64,000 nt of DNA from Latescibacteria bacterium UBA6620. Lineage in GTDB: Bacteria; Latescibacterota; UBA2968. Numbering within the stretch: the first letter of the stretch is position 1; each line of letters begins with the position of its first letter. The stretch lies in assembly GCA_002433075.1 (NCBI GenBank), contig DJHM01000033.1:177968-241967 (forward strand). Reading direction: 5' to 3'. The notes under the pieces are model-generated. The model was given only the letters and a program-made list of their open reading frames with translations. It had not been told where the DNA came from and ran no database searches. Shown one piece after another: positions 15,845-24,636 of the stretch. The translations under genes and the position numbers were made by a program.

Positions 15845-17074
15845 TTAGCGGTCGACCTCCCCAAGAACGATATCAATGCTTCCAATAACGGCGATGATGT
15901 CGGCGACGTAGTGACCACGGGTGAGGAAATTCATGGCGCTGATCGCGGTGAAACACGGGGACTTGACCTTGACCCGGTAGGGAACGTTCGAACCGTCGCT
16001 GATCACGTAGATACCCATCTCCCCGCGGGGCGTCTCGGACCGGGTGTAGCACTCGGCGTCCTTCGGTGGTCGCACGTTGCGCGGTACGGCCTTGTGCACA
16101 TCGCCATCAGGCATCTGTTCGAGCGCCTGACGAATGATTCTGACGCTCTCCCCCATCTCGCGAATGCGGACCATGTAGCGGTCCCAGCAATCGCCCAGCT
16201 GTCCCATTTCACCAGAACCGACCGGAATGTCGAACTCGAATCGGTCGTAGATGGAGTATGGGTCGTCTCTTCTCAAGTCCCATTTGACGCCCGACCCTCT
16301 GAGGTTCGGACCCGTCAAGTTGTAGGAATACGCCTTGTCAACCGGTAGCACGCCAATGTTGGCCGTCCGCTCGATGAAGATCTTGTTGTACGAGAGAAGA
16401 TTGTTGTAGTCGTTTATTTTCCCTTCGAACTTGTCGAGGAAGGCAGTGCACTTCTCCACGAAACCCGGTGGAAAATCGTGTGAAACGCCACCCACCCAGA
16501 TGTAGTTATAGAGCATCCGGGCGCCGCAGGTCATTTCGAACAGATCGAAGATGTCCTCTCGTTCACGGAACGCGAACAGGAACGGCGTAAAAGCACCGAT
16601 ATCCATGCCGTACGTTCCGAATGACACGAGGTGACTCGCCAGACGGTTGAGTTCACAGATGATGACCCTAACGTACTCGACCCGTTCGGGAATTTCGATT
16701 TCGAGAAGACGTTCGACCGCGAGACAATAGGCCAGGTTGTTGTTCATGGCCGCCAGGTAATCCATACGGTCGGTAAACGGAATGACCTGAGGGTAGGACA
16801 GGCTCTCCGCGTGTTTCTCGAAGCATCGATGGAGGTAGCCGATGTGCGGGCGGACGTGTTCGATGATTTCGCCGTCGGTCTTGAGTTCGAGTCGAAGCAC
16901 GCCGTGTGTGCTCGGGTGCTGGGGACCCATGTTGAGGGTCATCAGCTCGCTCTCGATGTTGTCGTCTCCTTCGAGGGCTACCTCGTCCGGATATCCCGGA
17001 CGATCGACGGTCACATTCGCGTCCGGAATCGCGCCTTCGGGTCGATCGACCTGTTGCGTATCGGTGTCAGCCAT
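15845..17074 (-). CDS. nuoD: NADH-quinone oxidoreductase subunit D (49 kDa)
   Basis: A 409-residue subunit derived from the large subunit of NiFe hydrogenases. Conserved segments are LNMGPQHPSTHGVLRLEL (the His and Tyr regions forming the quinone head pocket), PHIGYLHRCFEKHAE, DRMDYLAAMNNNLAYCLAVERL and, at the end, SPCFTAISAMNFLTRGHYVADIIAVIGSIDIVLGEVDR. The N-terminus carries an acidic extension of about 38 residues not found in short forms. nuoC ends three bases upstream of its start. Confidence 0.97.
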   Translation of the reverse strand: MADTDTQQVDRPEGAIPDANVTVDRPGYPDEVALEGDDNIESELMTLNMGPQHPSTHGVLRLELKTDGEIIEHVRPHIGYLHRCFEKHAESLSYPQVIPFTDRMDYLAAMNNNLAYCLAVERLLEIEIPERVEYVRVIICELNRLASHLVSFGTYGMDIGAFTPFLFAFREREDIFDLFEMTCGARMLYNYIWVGGVSHDFPPGFVEKCTAFLDKFEGKINDYNNLLSYNKIFIERTANIGVLPVDKAYSYNLTGPNLRGSGVKWDLRRDDPYSIYDRFEFDIPVGSGEMGQLGDCWDRYMVRIREMGESVRIIRQALEQMPDGDVHKAVPRNVRPPKDAECYTRSETPRGEMGIYVISDGSNVPYRVKVKSPCFTAISAMNFLTRGHYVADIIAVIGSIDIVLGEVDR

Positions 17075-17077
17075 CTG

Positions 17078-17554
17078 TCAGACCTCCACCTTGATGCCGC
17101 GATAGAATTCCTGCACCTGGTAATCCTTGCGCAGGGGATGGCCTTCCCAATCGTCCGGGCACAGAATCCTTCGCAGATCGCTGTGGCCGTCGAACACGAT
17201 CCCGAACATGTCGTAAGCTTCACGCTCGTGCCAGTTCGCCACGAGCCACAGATGCTCGACCGTAGGGACGTGCGGATCGTCCCGTGGGACTTCGACTTTC
17301 AGCGTGATGCGGTGCCTGTGAGAGGACGAACTCAGGTGATACACCACGCTCAGGTGTTCTTCGTAGTCCACTCCACTCAGACACATCAACGATTCGAACT
17401 TCATCGCCTCGTCGTCGTGCAGAAACACACATACGTCCGCGATCGAACCTGGCTTCACACGGATCCAGGTGTCGACGTTTTCCGTCAAGTCGATGATCAC
17501 GTCACCGAATTGGGATTTGAGTGCGTCGAAAATTTCCTGAGGCGTCATGCTCAT
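17078..17554 (-). CDS. nuoC: NADH-quinone oxidoreductase subunit C (30 kDa)
   Basis: The start was put at ATG 17554, which overlaps the nuoB stop (ATGA); the open frame reaches 17638 but the extra residues are proline-rich and unlike NuoC. The 158-residue product carries the family signature: MCLSGVDYEEHLSVVYHL, TLKVEVPRDDPHVPTVEHLWLVANWHEREAYDMFGIVFDGHSDLRRILCPDDWEGHPLRKDY. It is a separate gene, not fused to nuoD as in E. coli. NuoC is part of the hydrophilic connecting module with NuoB, D and I. Confidence 0.95.
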   Translation of the reverse strand: MSMTPQEIFDALKSQFGDVIIDLTENVDTWIRVKPGSIADVCVFLHDDEAMKFESLMCLSGVDYEEHLSVVYHLSSSSHRHRITLKVEVPRDDPHVPTVEHLWLVANWHEREAYDMFGIVFDGHSDLRRILCPDDWEGHPLRKDYQVQEFYRGIKVEV

Positions 17555-18033
17555 CCGACTTTTGCGATGGTCTGGTGGCGAATCTTTTCCTGCAGGTTCA
17601 TCACACCCTCGAGCAGGGACTCTGGGCGGGGAGGGCAACCAGGAACGTAGACGTCAACCGGAATCACTCGGTCGACCCCCTTCAGGACGTGATAGCCGTG
17701 TTGCCAGTAGGGCCCTCCTGACGTGGCGCAGCACCCCATCGCGATTACATATCGCGGTTCTGCCATTTGGTCGTAGAGCTTCTTGACCCGGGAGGCCATC
17801 TTCAACGTCACCGTGCCGGCCACAATCATCAGGTCAGACTGACGGGGGGATGCCCGAGGGATCATGCCGAAGCGGTCCCAGTCATAGCGCGACGCCCCGG
17901 TGGCCATCATTTCGATCGCACAGCACGCCAATCCGAACGTCATGGGCCACAACGCCGAAAGCCTCGCCCAGTTGATAAAGTAGTCGAGCGAGGTCACGAT
18001 CACGTTGTCGTTAAACTGTCCTTCGATCCTCAT
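17551..18033 (-). CDS. nuoB: NADH-quinone oxidoreductase subunit B (cluster N2)
   Basis: ATG 18033 is chosen over the upstream in-frame start at 18057, because that one overlaps nuoA and the segment GAGGCGAAT places a ribosome-binding site before 18033. The 160-residue product has the tandem cysteines CC at residues 37-38 (FGLACCAIEMM), CC at 101-102 (AMGCCATSGG) and C133 (PGCPPRPE), which ligate cluster N2, the last cluster before quinone. It is the key subunit of the quinone-reducing module. Confidence 0.96.
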   Translation of the reverse strand: MRIEGQFNDNVIVTSLDYFINWARLSALWPMTFGLACCAIEMMATGASRYDWDRFGMIPRASPRQSDLMIVAGTVTLKMASRVKKLYDQMAEPRYVIAMGCCATSGGPYWQHGYHVLKGVDRVIPVDVYVPGCPPRPESLLEGVMNLQEKIRHQTIAKVG

Positions 18034-18040
18034 ATTCGCC

Positions 18041-18469
18041 TCAAGCCGCCTCTTCAACTAAAGGGCGTGTCATCGTATCCCGGAATCGGTCTACCTTGGG
18101 GCGGACCCATTCGAGGGTCCCCTTCTTCCAGGCGAAAGCCAATCCGAGCAGAAGAATAAAGATGAATACGAAGGCCACACCGAATCCGTACCACCCAAAT
18201 TCCTGTGCGACAACCGCCCAGGGATAAAGCAGCACGACTTCGACGTCGAAAATGATGAAGTCGAGTGCGACCACGTAGAACCGGATGTTGAACTGAATCC
18301 ACGACCCGCCGACGGGTTCCTCGCCACACTCGTATGTGCTGAGCTTTTCAGGATCGGGATTGTCTGGGCGAAACAGGCTGCCCAGAAACAGGTTGAACAC
18401 GATGAAAAACGAGCCCACAGAGAGGAACAGGAGCACGTTCGCATAGTCAAGAAGCATCGGGGTACCCAC
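18041..18469 (-). CDS. nuoA: NADH-quinone oxidoreductase subunit A
   Basis: First gene of the complex I operon. The 142-residue product has three membrane helices and the NuoA segment KLSTYECGEEPVGGSWIQFNIRFYVVALDFIIFDVEVVLLYPW, which carries the conserved Cys loop and the acidic residues in the second helix. The tail of about 30 charged residues is longer than in E. coli. Its start lies about 65 bases downstream of a clear minus-strand promoter. Confidence 0.95.
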   Translation of the reverse strand: MGTPMLLDYANVLLFLSVGSFFIVFNLFLGSLFRPDNPDPEKLSTYECGEEPVGGSWIQFNIRFYVVALDFIIFDVEVVLLYPWAVVAQEFGWYGFGVAFVFIFILLLGLAFAWKKGTLEWVRPKVDRFRDTMTRPLVEEAA

Positions 18470-18534
18470 CTAAACCCTTAAATATCAGTATATTAACTCT
18501 ACCCTCAGGGCTCGCCTCGCAGTAGAGCGTGACA

Positions 18535-18563
18535 AAGATAGGGAATATGAAATGGGGCGTCAA
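18535..18563 (-). promoter_or_regulatory. Promoter of the nuo operon
   Basis: On the minus strand TTGACG (18563-18558) and TATCTT (18540-18535) are 17 bases apart. The extended -10 reads TATCTTTG, which also fits the Bacteroidetes TAnnTTTG -7 element. It lies in the 309-base divergent region between nuoA and sufB; apart from the two promoters and a second AT-rich stretch near 18480-18500, nothing else was seen there. Confidence 0.75.
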
Positions 18564-18691
18564 GTGAAAACCCCCAACCCAAAATCGACCCCAAACTTAA
18601 TATTTTCAATGACTAACGCCTCACTCAACGACGCCCTAAACCATCCCCGGTGATCGGTGAATCAATCAATACATTTTTATCAAAATTAATC

Positions 18692-18720
18692 TTGACCTTT
18701 TTGTCAGCAAAGGATATGTT
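18692..18720 (+). promoter_or_regulatory. Promoter of the suf operon
   Basis: TTGACC (18692-18697) and TATGTT (18715-18720) are 17 bases apart, about 58 bases before the sufB start. AAGGA precedes the ATG by 7 bases. Rrf2-type repressors often act on such sites, but no clear palindrome was found here. Confidence 0.7.
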
Positions 18721-18778
18721 TTGCCCCAACAGAACGGCATAGAACACTCTCTGACTGCCCAAACTTAAGGATGCCCCT

Positions 18779-20245
18779 ATGAGCGCGGAGACCACCGAGC
18801 TCGAATCCCTCGCAAACCAGGAATACAAATACGGTTGGACGACCGATATCGAACAGGATTCCGCTCCCCCGGGCCTGGACGAGGGTACCGTCCGATTCAT
18901 ATCGGCCAAGAAGGAAGAGCCGGAGTGGCTCCTGGAGTGGCGCCTTCACGCCTACCGGAACTGGCTCAAGATGACCGACCCCACCCAGGTCCCCGGCAGC
19001 GAACAGTGGGTCATGGCCGAATATCCCGAAATCGATTACCAGGACATTATATATTACTCGGCCCCAAAGAAGAAAAAAGCGCCCAAGAGTCTCGACGAGG
19101 TCGATCCCGAGCTTCTGCGAACGTACGAAAAATTGGGCATCCCCCTGGAAGAACAGAAGATGCTCGCCGGCGTCGCAGTTGACGCTGTTTTCGACAGCGT
19201 GTCAGTCGCCACCACGTTTAAGGAGAAGCTTTCGGAAATGGGCGTGATCTTCTGCTCGTTTTCAGAGGCCGTCAAGGATCATCCCGACCTGGTCAAACAT
19301 TACCTCGGCTCGGTCGTCCCGCACAACGACAACTACTTCGCTGCGCTCAACTCAGCCGTTTTCAGCGACGGTTCCTTTGTCTACATCCCGAAGGGCGTTC
19401 GTTGCCCTATGGAACTGTCGACCTATTTCCGGATCAACGCGGCGAACACAGGGCAATTTGAACGCACCCTCATCGTCGCCGACGAGGACAGCTACGTCAG
19501 CTACCTCGAAGGTTGCACAGCGCCCATGCGCGATGAGAACCAGCTCCACGCGGCTGTCGTCGAACTGGTCACGCTCGACAACGCGCAGATCAAGTACTCG
19601 ACCGTTCAGAACTGGTATCCGGGAGACAAGGACGGTAAAGGGGGCATCTACAACTTCGTAACCAAACGTGGCGCGTGTCGCGGGGCGAACTCCAAAATTT
19701 CATGGACTCAGGTCGAAACCGGGTCCGCGATCACCTGGAAATACCCCAGCTGTATCCTGCAAGGCGACCATTCAGTCGGTGAGTTCTACTCGGTTGCCGT
19801 CACGAACAACCGTCAGCAAGCCGACACAGGCACGAAAATGATCCACCTCGGCAAGAATACCCGGAGCGTCATCATTTCCAAGGGGATCTCAGCCGGGCGC
19901 GGACAGAATACCTATCGGGGTGGCGTCCAGGTCCTAAAGGGAGCCCGGAATGCCCGCAACTTCACCCAGTGTGACTCCATGCTCATTGGCGACCAGTGCG
20001 GTGCCCACACGTTTCCTTACATCGACATTCGAAACACCACATCCCAGGTCGAACACGAAGCGACGACCTCCAAGATCGGCGAAGATCAGATTTTCTATTG
20101 TAACCAGCGAGGGATCGACACCGAAGAAGCCGTGTCACTCATCGTGAACGGCTTCTGCAAGGAAGTCCTCTCCGAACTCCCGATGGAGTTCGCGGTTGAA
20201 GCACAAAAACTGCTCGGCATCAGCCTCGAAGGCTCTGTCGGTTAG
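18779..20245 (+). CDS. sufB: Fe-S cluster assembly scaffold protein SufB
   Basis: A 488-residue SufB, close to the usual 470-495. SufB forms the SufBC2D complex in the cytoplasm, where a nascent iron-sulfur cluster is built from sulfide delivered by SufS and SufU. Conserved segments include the beta-helix core DGSFVYIPKGVRCPMELSTYFRIN, ISWTQVETGSAITWKYPSC, GRGQNTYRGGVQV and the C-terminal QVEHEATTSKIGEDQIFYCNQRGI. The conserved cysteine in FTQCDSMLIG and the histidine and glutamate of the core are present. It opens the sufBCDSUT operon. Confidence 0.97.
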   Translation: MSAETTELESLANQEYKYGWTTDIEQDSAPPGLDEGTVRFISAKKEEPEWLLEWRLHAYRNWLKMTDPTQVPGSEQWVMAEYPEIDYQDIIYYSAPKKKKAPKSLDEVDPELLRTYEKLGIPLEEQKMLAGVAVDAVFDSVSVATTFKEKLSEMGVIFCSFSEAVKDHPDLVKHYLGSVVPHNDNYFAALNSAVFSDGSFVYIPKGVRCPMELSTYFRINAANTGQFERTLIVADEDSYVSYLEGCTAPMRDENQLHAAVVELVTLDNAQIKYSTVQNWYPGDKDGKGGIYNFVTKRGACRGANSKISWTQVETGSAITWKYPSCILQGDHSVGEFYSVAVTNNRQQADTGTKMIHLGKNTRSVIISKGISAGRGQNTYRGGVQVLKGARNARNFTQCDSMLIGDQCGAHTFPYIDIRNTTSQVEHEATTSKIGEDQIFYCNQRGIDTEEAVSLIVNGFCKEVLSELPMEFAVEAQKLLGISLEGSVG

Positions 20246-20268
20246 CCCTCATCGGAGAGAGAATCCCC

Positions 20269-21042
20269 TTGGCACTCCTCGAAATCAAGAATCTGCACGC
20301 AAGCGTCGAAGGCACCGAAATTTTAAAAGGCGTCGATCTCTCGGTTAACGTCGGCGAGATCCACGCCATCATGGGACCCAATGGGTCGGGCAAGAGCACG
20401 CTTGCTCAGGTGTTGTCCGGCAACGAAGCCTATGAAGTTACCGATGGGTCCGTCACCTTCGACGGTAAGGACCTGCTCGACCTGGAAGCGGACGAACGCG
20501 CAAAGGCGGGTCTTTTTATGGCCTTCCAGTACCCCGTCGAGATCCCCGGAGTCAACAGCGCCTACTTCATGCGCACGGCTCTGAATGAGGTGCGCAAGCA
20601 TCGAGGTGAAGAGGAACTCGATGCTGTGGGTTTCCTAAGCCTCGCCAGGGAGCGCATGGCCCTCGTTGAAATGCCCGAGGACTTTCTCAAGCGCCAGGTC
20701 AACGAGGCCTTCAGCGGAGGCGAAAAAAAGCGTCACGAGATTTTCCAGATGGCCATGCTCGAACCCCGGCTCGCCATCCTCGATGAAACCGATTCGGGTC
20801 TCGACATCGATGCCCTACGGATCGTCTCCGAAGGCGTAAACCAGCTCCACAGCCCCGACAAAGCCGTCATCGTCGTCACCCACTATCAGCGGCTGCTGGA
20901 ATACATCGTCCCCGATTTCGTCCATGTAATCCTCAACGGCCGAATCGTCACCTCGGGCGACAAACACCTTGCCCTCCGGCTCGAAGAGGAAGGCTACGAC
21001 AAGATTCGGGCCGAACACGAGGAGCAGGCCATCTCGGCCTGA
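20269..21042 (+). CDS. sufC: Fe-S assembly ATPase SufC
   Basis: The 257-residue ABC ATPase uses a TTG start with a GGAGAGAG ribosome-binding site. Walker A is GPNGSGKST, the SufC-type signature is FSGGEKKRHEIFQM, Walker B is LAILDETDSGLD, and the switch His is in VVTHYQRLL. SufC drives conformational change in SufB-SufD during cluster assembly and does not transport anything. It lies 23 bases after sufB and six bases before sufD. Confidence 0.97.
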   Translation: MALLEIKNLHASVEGTEILKGVDLSVNVGEIHAIMGPNGSGKSTLAQVLSGNEAYEVTDGSVTFDGKDLLDLEADERAKAGLFMAFQYPVEIPGVNSAYFMRTALNEVRKHRGEEELDAVGFLSLARERMALVEMPEDFLKRQVNEAFSGGEKKRHEIFQMAMLEPRLAILDETDSGLDIDALRIVSEGVNQLHSPDKAVIVVTHYQRLLEYIVPDFVHVILNGRIVTSGDKHLALRLEEEGYDKIRAEHEEQAISA

Positions 21043-21048
21043 CTCCCT

Positions 21049-22356
21049 ATGGCAACGACAAGGAACGACACCGTAGACCACTACCTCTCGGCCTTCGAGG
21101 CTTTCCAGAATGATCTCAATGGCCAGGCCAGTTCGCCGCTGAACGAAGTACGTAAACGCGCCCTCGATCGGTTCGCCGAACTCGGTTTCCCTACTTCACG
21201 AGACGAAGCGTGGAAGGCCACAGACCTCAGCCCCATCACATCGACTGCTTTCATACCCCATGTGGAGTTTCCTCGTTCGGTCACGGAGACCGATCTGGCC
21301 CCGTTCCGATTCGGCCTGAATGGACCAACGCTGGTCTTCGTGAACGGCCGCTACGCACCCGACCTTTCGAATCCGACCGACGAAGACGGGGTCACCGTCA
21401 CCGCATCTGACGAAATCGATCCCGAGTTCGGTCGTATCGCCCCCTTCGACGCACACGCGCTGACCGCACTCAACACGGCGTTCCTGCTCGACATCGCCGT
21501 CATCCGCATCGCACCAAAGGTTCGGGTCCCAGAACCGATTCACCTTCTGCACTACACACTGCCGGGGGAGGCGCCGCAGCTATCCACGCCCCGTGCTCTG
21601 ATCGTCGTGGAAGACGACAGCCAGGCGAGCGTCGTACAAACTTTCTCCGGCCAGGAGGGCGGCCCCTACCTCAACAACGCAGTCACCGAGATTCGCATCG
21701 GCGAAAATGCCCGACTCGACCACGTCAAGATGTCGCTGGAGGGCCCTGAAGGCCGGCACACGAGTAACCTTCTGATTTCCCAGGGTCGCACAAGCCGTTT
21801 CACCTCCCACACCGTCAGCGTCGACGGCGCATTTACCCGGAACGACATCAGCTCCGTCCTCGCCGGTGAAGGTTGCGAGTCCACGGTCAACGGATTCTAC
21901 ATCCTAGAGGGCGATCAGCACTGTGACAACTACACGCTGCTCGAGCATCAGCAACCCCATTGCCCGAGCCACGAACTATTCAAGGGCATCCTCCAGGACC
22001 GATCTCGCGCAATCTTCCGGGGGAAGATTCACGTCCACCAGGCCGCGCAAAAAACGGATGCCTACCAGCAGAATCAGAACATTCTCCTGTCCGATGACGC
22101 GCGCATCAACACGAAACCTCAGCTCGAAATCTACGCCGACGATGTGAAATGTTCACACGGCGCGACCATCGGCCAACTCGACGAGGACGCGCTCTTCTAT
22201 CTACAGTCTCGAGGCATTTCGCGCTCGGACGCCTACCGCATTCTTCTTCGTGGATTCGCCGAAGACGTTTTGGGCCGAATCGAACTCGAGTCTGTTCGAG
22301 ACGAGTTGACTCGAAGAGTACTCGCCAAGGTCGACCGGAACGGAGCCACCCGATGA
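21049..22356 (+). CDS. sufD: Fe-S assembly protein SufD
   Basis: A 435-residue paralogue of SufB. The N-terminal helical part includes GFPTSRDEAWKATDLSPI, then the beta-helix ends with IFRGKIHVHQAAQKTDAYQQNQNILLSDDARINTKPQLEIYADDVKCSHGATIGQLDEDALFYLQSRGI, the SufD signature with the conserved Cys and His of the SufB-SufD interface. SufD is required for iron entry. The start follows sufC closely and the stop overlaps sufS. Confidence 0.96.
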   Translation: MATTRNDTVDHYLSAFEAFQNDLNGQASSPLNEVRKRALDRFAELGFPTSRDEAWKATDLSPITSTAFIPHVEFPRSVTETDLAPFRFGLNGPTLVFVNGRYAPDLSNPTDEDGVTVTASDEIDPEFGRIAPFDAHALTALNTAFLLDIAVIRIAPKVRVPEPIHLLHYTLPGEAPQLSTPRALIVVEDDSQASVVQTFSGQEGGPYLNNAVTEIRIGENARLDHVKMSLEGPEGRHTSNLLISQGRTSRFTSHTVSVDGAFTRNDISSVLAGEGCESTVNGFYILEGDQHCDNYTLLEHQQPHCPSHELFKGILQDRSRAIFRGKIHVHQAAQKTDAYQQNQNILLSDDARINTKPQLEIYADDVKCSHGATIGQLDEDALFYLQSRGISRSDAYRILLRGFAEDVLGRIELESVRDELTRRVLAKVDRNGATR

Positions 22357-23633
22357 GCCTCCCCACGGTGTCCACGGAAAAGTCGGCGGCCGCAATCAAC
22401 GAGGATCGGCCTACCCCTTTCGACGTGAAAAGCGTCCGAGCCGATTTCCCCATCCTCAACCAGGAAGCCGCGGGGAAATCCCTTGTCTACCTTGACAACG
22501 CGGCGACGACGCAGAAGCCGCAATCCGTGATCGACTATCTCAATCGGTACTACGCCCTGCAGAACTCGAACATCCATCGAGGCGTCTACCGCCTGAGCGA
22601 AGCGGCCACAGAGGCGTACGAGGGAGCCCGTCATAAAATTCAGCGCTTCATCAACGCCGCCGACCATCGCGAGATCGTCTTCACCCGCGGGACGACCGAA
22701 AGCATCAACCTTGTCGCGGAGACCTTCGGGAAGATGCGCGTCGGCCAGGGCGACGAAGTGGTCGTGACCGAGCTCGAACATCACAGCAACATCGTACCGT
22801 GGTATCTCCTTTGCCGGGAGCAAGGCGCCGTACTCCGTCACGCCCCGATCGACGATCGTGGCGACGTCGACCTCGACGCCCTCGAAGGGCTCATCACCGA
22901 CCGAACCCGGCTGATTGCAATCGCTCACGTCTCCAACAGTCTGGGCACGGTCGTTCCGATTCGAAACGTTGTCGATATCGCGCACGGCAAGGAGGTGCCC
23001 GTTGTCATCGACGGCGCCCAGGCTCTCCCCCACCTACCTGTCGACGTTCAGGATCTCGGATGCGATTTCTACGCATTCTCCGGCCACAAGGTCTTTGGCC
23101 CCACGGGGATCGGTGCGCTTTACGGCAGGTATGACCTGCTCAAGGAAATGCCTCCCTACCAGGGCGGCGGCAGCATGATTCAGAAAGTCACGTTCGACGA
23201 AATCACCTTCGCCGACCCACCCACTCGATTTGAGGCAGGCACCCCCGACATCGCGGGCGCGATCGGGTTCGGCGTCGCCATCGATTATCTGAACGCCCTG
23301 GACCTCGAGGGCGCTTTCAACCATGAACACGATCTGCTCGATTACGCCGCCCGAACACTCGATGAGATCGACGGGCTGCGCATTATCGGAACAGCGGAAC
23401 ACAAGGCTGGCGTGCTCTCGTTCGACCTGGGTGACATTCACCCCCACGACATTGGCACGATCCTGGACCAGGAGAGCATCGCCATCCGGACCGGCCACCA
23501 CTGTGCCCAGCCGGTCATGGCGCACTACGACATCCCGGCCACGGCCCGCGCGTCGTTCGCCTTTTACAACACCCGCGAAGACATCGACCGCCTGGCGTTG
23601 GGAGTACGCAAGGTACTCGACCTCTTCCGCTGA
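22353..23633 (+). CDS. sufS: Cysteine desulfurase SufS
   Basis: ATG 22353 overlaps the sufD stop (ATGA), and residues before it in the longer frame are shadow translation of sufD. The 426-residue PLP enzyme takes sulfur from cysteine as a persulfide. It shows YLDNAATTQKPQSVIDYLNRYY, the His of TELEHHSNIVPWYLL, the PLP lysine in FSGHKVFGPTGIGALYG, and the active-site loop RTGHHCAQPVMAHYDI with the catalytic Cys. It is the group II type that works with SufU or SufE; here sufU follows directly, overlapping by one base. Confidence 0.97.
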   Translation: MSLPTVSTEKSAAAINEDRPTPFDVKSVRADFPILNQEAAGKSLVYLDNAATTQKPQSVIDYLNRYYALQNSNIHRGVYRLSEAATEAYEGARHKIQRFINAADHREIVFTRGTTESINLVAETFGKMRVGQGDEVVVTELEHHSNIVPWYLLCREQGAVLRHAPIDDRGDVDLDALEGLITDRTRLIAIAHVSNSLGTVVPIRNVVDIAHGKEVPVVIDGAQALPHLPVDVQDLGCDFYAFSGHKVFGPTGIGALYGRYDLLKEMPPYQGGGSMIQKVTFDEITFADPPTRFEAGTPDIAGAIGFGVAIDYLNALDLEGAFNHEHDLLDYAARTLDEIDGLRIIGTAEHKAGVLSFDLGDIHPHDIGTILDQESIAIRTGHHCAQPVMAHYDIPATARASFAFYNTREDIDRLALGVRKVLDLFR

Positions 23634-24091
23634 TGCTCGATCGTCGCGAAATTTATCAGCAGCTGCTCCTCGATCACAATCGCCACCCGAGAAACTACAG
23701 AGCGATCGAAGGAGCGACAGGAACGGCAGAAGGTTACAACCCTCTTTGCGGCGATCGGTACTCGGTATATGTCACGATCGACGGCGATCGAATCGACGAC
23801 GTAGCTTTTCGGGGCGCCGGCTGCGCGATCTCTAAAGCGTCGGCTTCCGTGATGACCCATCTTGTGCGTGGCAAAACGCTGGGCGAAACCGAAAAACTGT
23901 TCGACGAGTTCCGTCAGATCGTCACCGGGAAGGCTGGGTTGTGCGGGGAGCCAGGTGATCTGGCTGCGTTTGCAGGGGTTCGAGACTACCCCTCCCGTGT
24001 AAAATGTGCCACACTGGCCTGGCATACACTGAAGGCCGCACTCGAAGGCAGAACAGAAACCACGACAGAACAGTCGATCGACCACGACTGA
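23633..24091 (+). CDS. sufU: SufU-type sulfur-transfer protein
   Basis: A 152-residue IscU/SufU-fold protein. Three ligand cysteines are present in NPLCGDRYSV, RGAGCAISKASASVMT and RVKCATLAWHTLKAAL. The segment between the second and third ligands has the longer SufU-type insertion (GKAGLCGEPGDLAAFAGVRDYPSR). In Firmicutes SufU is a zinc-dependent sulfurtransferase that accepts persulfide from SufS. Its position directly behind sufS supports that role. Its start overlaps the sufS stop. Confidence 0.94.
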   Translation: MLDRREIYQQLLLDHNRHPRNYRAIEGATGTAEGYNPLCGDRYSVYVTIDGDRIDDVAFRGAGCAISKASASVMTHLVRGKTLGETEKLFDEFRQIVTGKAGLCGEPGDLAAFAGVRDYPSRVKCATLAWHTLKAALEGRTETTTEQSIDHD

Positions 24092-24105
24092 ATCGGAGGA
24101 GAAGG

Positions 24106-24615
24106 ATGTTCGAGCGGTTTTTTGGGAAACGGAAGAAGGAAGATCCGACGGAAACGACCGAGATCGAACCTGCTTCATCGCCGGCCGAACCGGCCGAGGC
24201 CGTCGACCTGAGCGCTTTGCAGACCTTCACATGCGAAAGGGAGAACGAGAAGACCGAGCGCAGAACGGAGATCGAGGCTGCCGCTGGTGCATCTGGGGAG
24301 ACGGTCGACAAGGAAGAGCTTAAGGGTCGCATCACCGACATGATCAAGACCATCTTCGACCCCGAGATACCTGTCAACATTTACGACATCGGGCTCATCT
24401 ATGAAATCAACCCCCAGGACTCTGGCATCGTACACGTCAAGATGACACTGACTTCCCCCAACTGCCCGGCCGCGGGGATTCTGCCCGGCGAGGTCGAGAG
24501 CAAGACCCGAAGTGTCGACGGCGTCAAGGACTGTGAACTCGAACTGACTTTCGATCCGCCGTGGAATCCCGACATGATGTCGGAAGCCGCCAAACTCGAA
24601 CTCGGTATGCTGTGA
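24106..24615 (+). CDS. sufT: SufT-type MIP18/DUF59 Fe-S maturation protein
   Basis: ATG 24106 has GGAGGAGAAGG just upstream; the longer open frame before it is sufU shadow. The 169-residue product has a charged, low-complexity N-terminus (about residues 1-65) and a MIP18 family domain (about 70-169). The domain has the signature IFDPEIPVNIYDIGLIYEI, the Cys loop TSPNCPAAGILPGEVE and the end DPPWNPDMMSEAAKLELGM. SufT proteins help insert clusters into client enzymes. It is in the suf operon, 14 bases from sufU. Confidence 0.93.
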   Translation: MFERFFGKRKKEDPTETTEIEPASSPAEPAEAVDLSALQTFTCERENEKTERRTEIEAAAGASGETVDKEELKGRITDMIKTIFDPEIPVNIYDIGLIYEINPQDSGIVHVKMTLTSPNCPAAGILPGEVESKTRSVDGVKDCELELTFDPPWNPDMMSEAAKLELGML

Positions 24616-24636
24616 TTTTTCTTGTCGAGAGATCTT

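Noticed and set aside
14909..16348. A 479-residue plus-strand reading frame across nuoH and nuoD
   Set aside because: It is antisense to two clear complex I genes, is full of His, Arg and Asp repeats typical of shadow frames in GC-rich DNA, and has no ribosome-binding site.
22149..22352. Longer start for sufS
   Set aside because: The added residues are an out-of-frame translation of sufD; the ATGA overlap at 22353 is the natural start.
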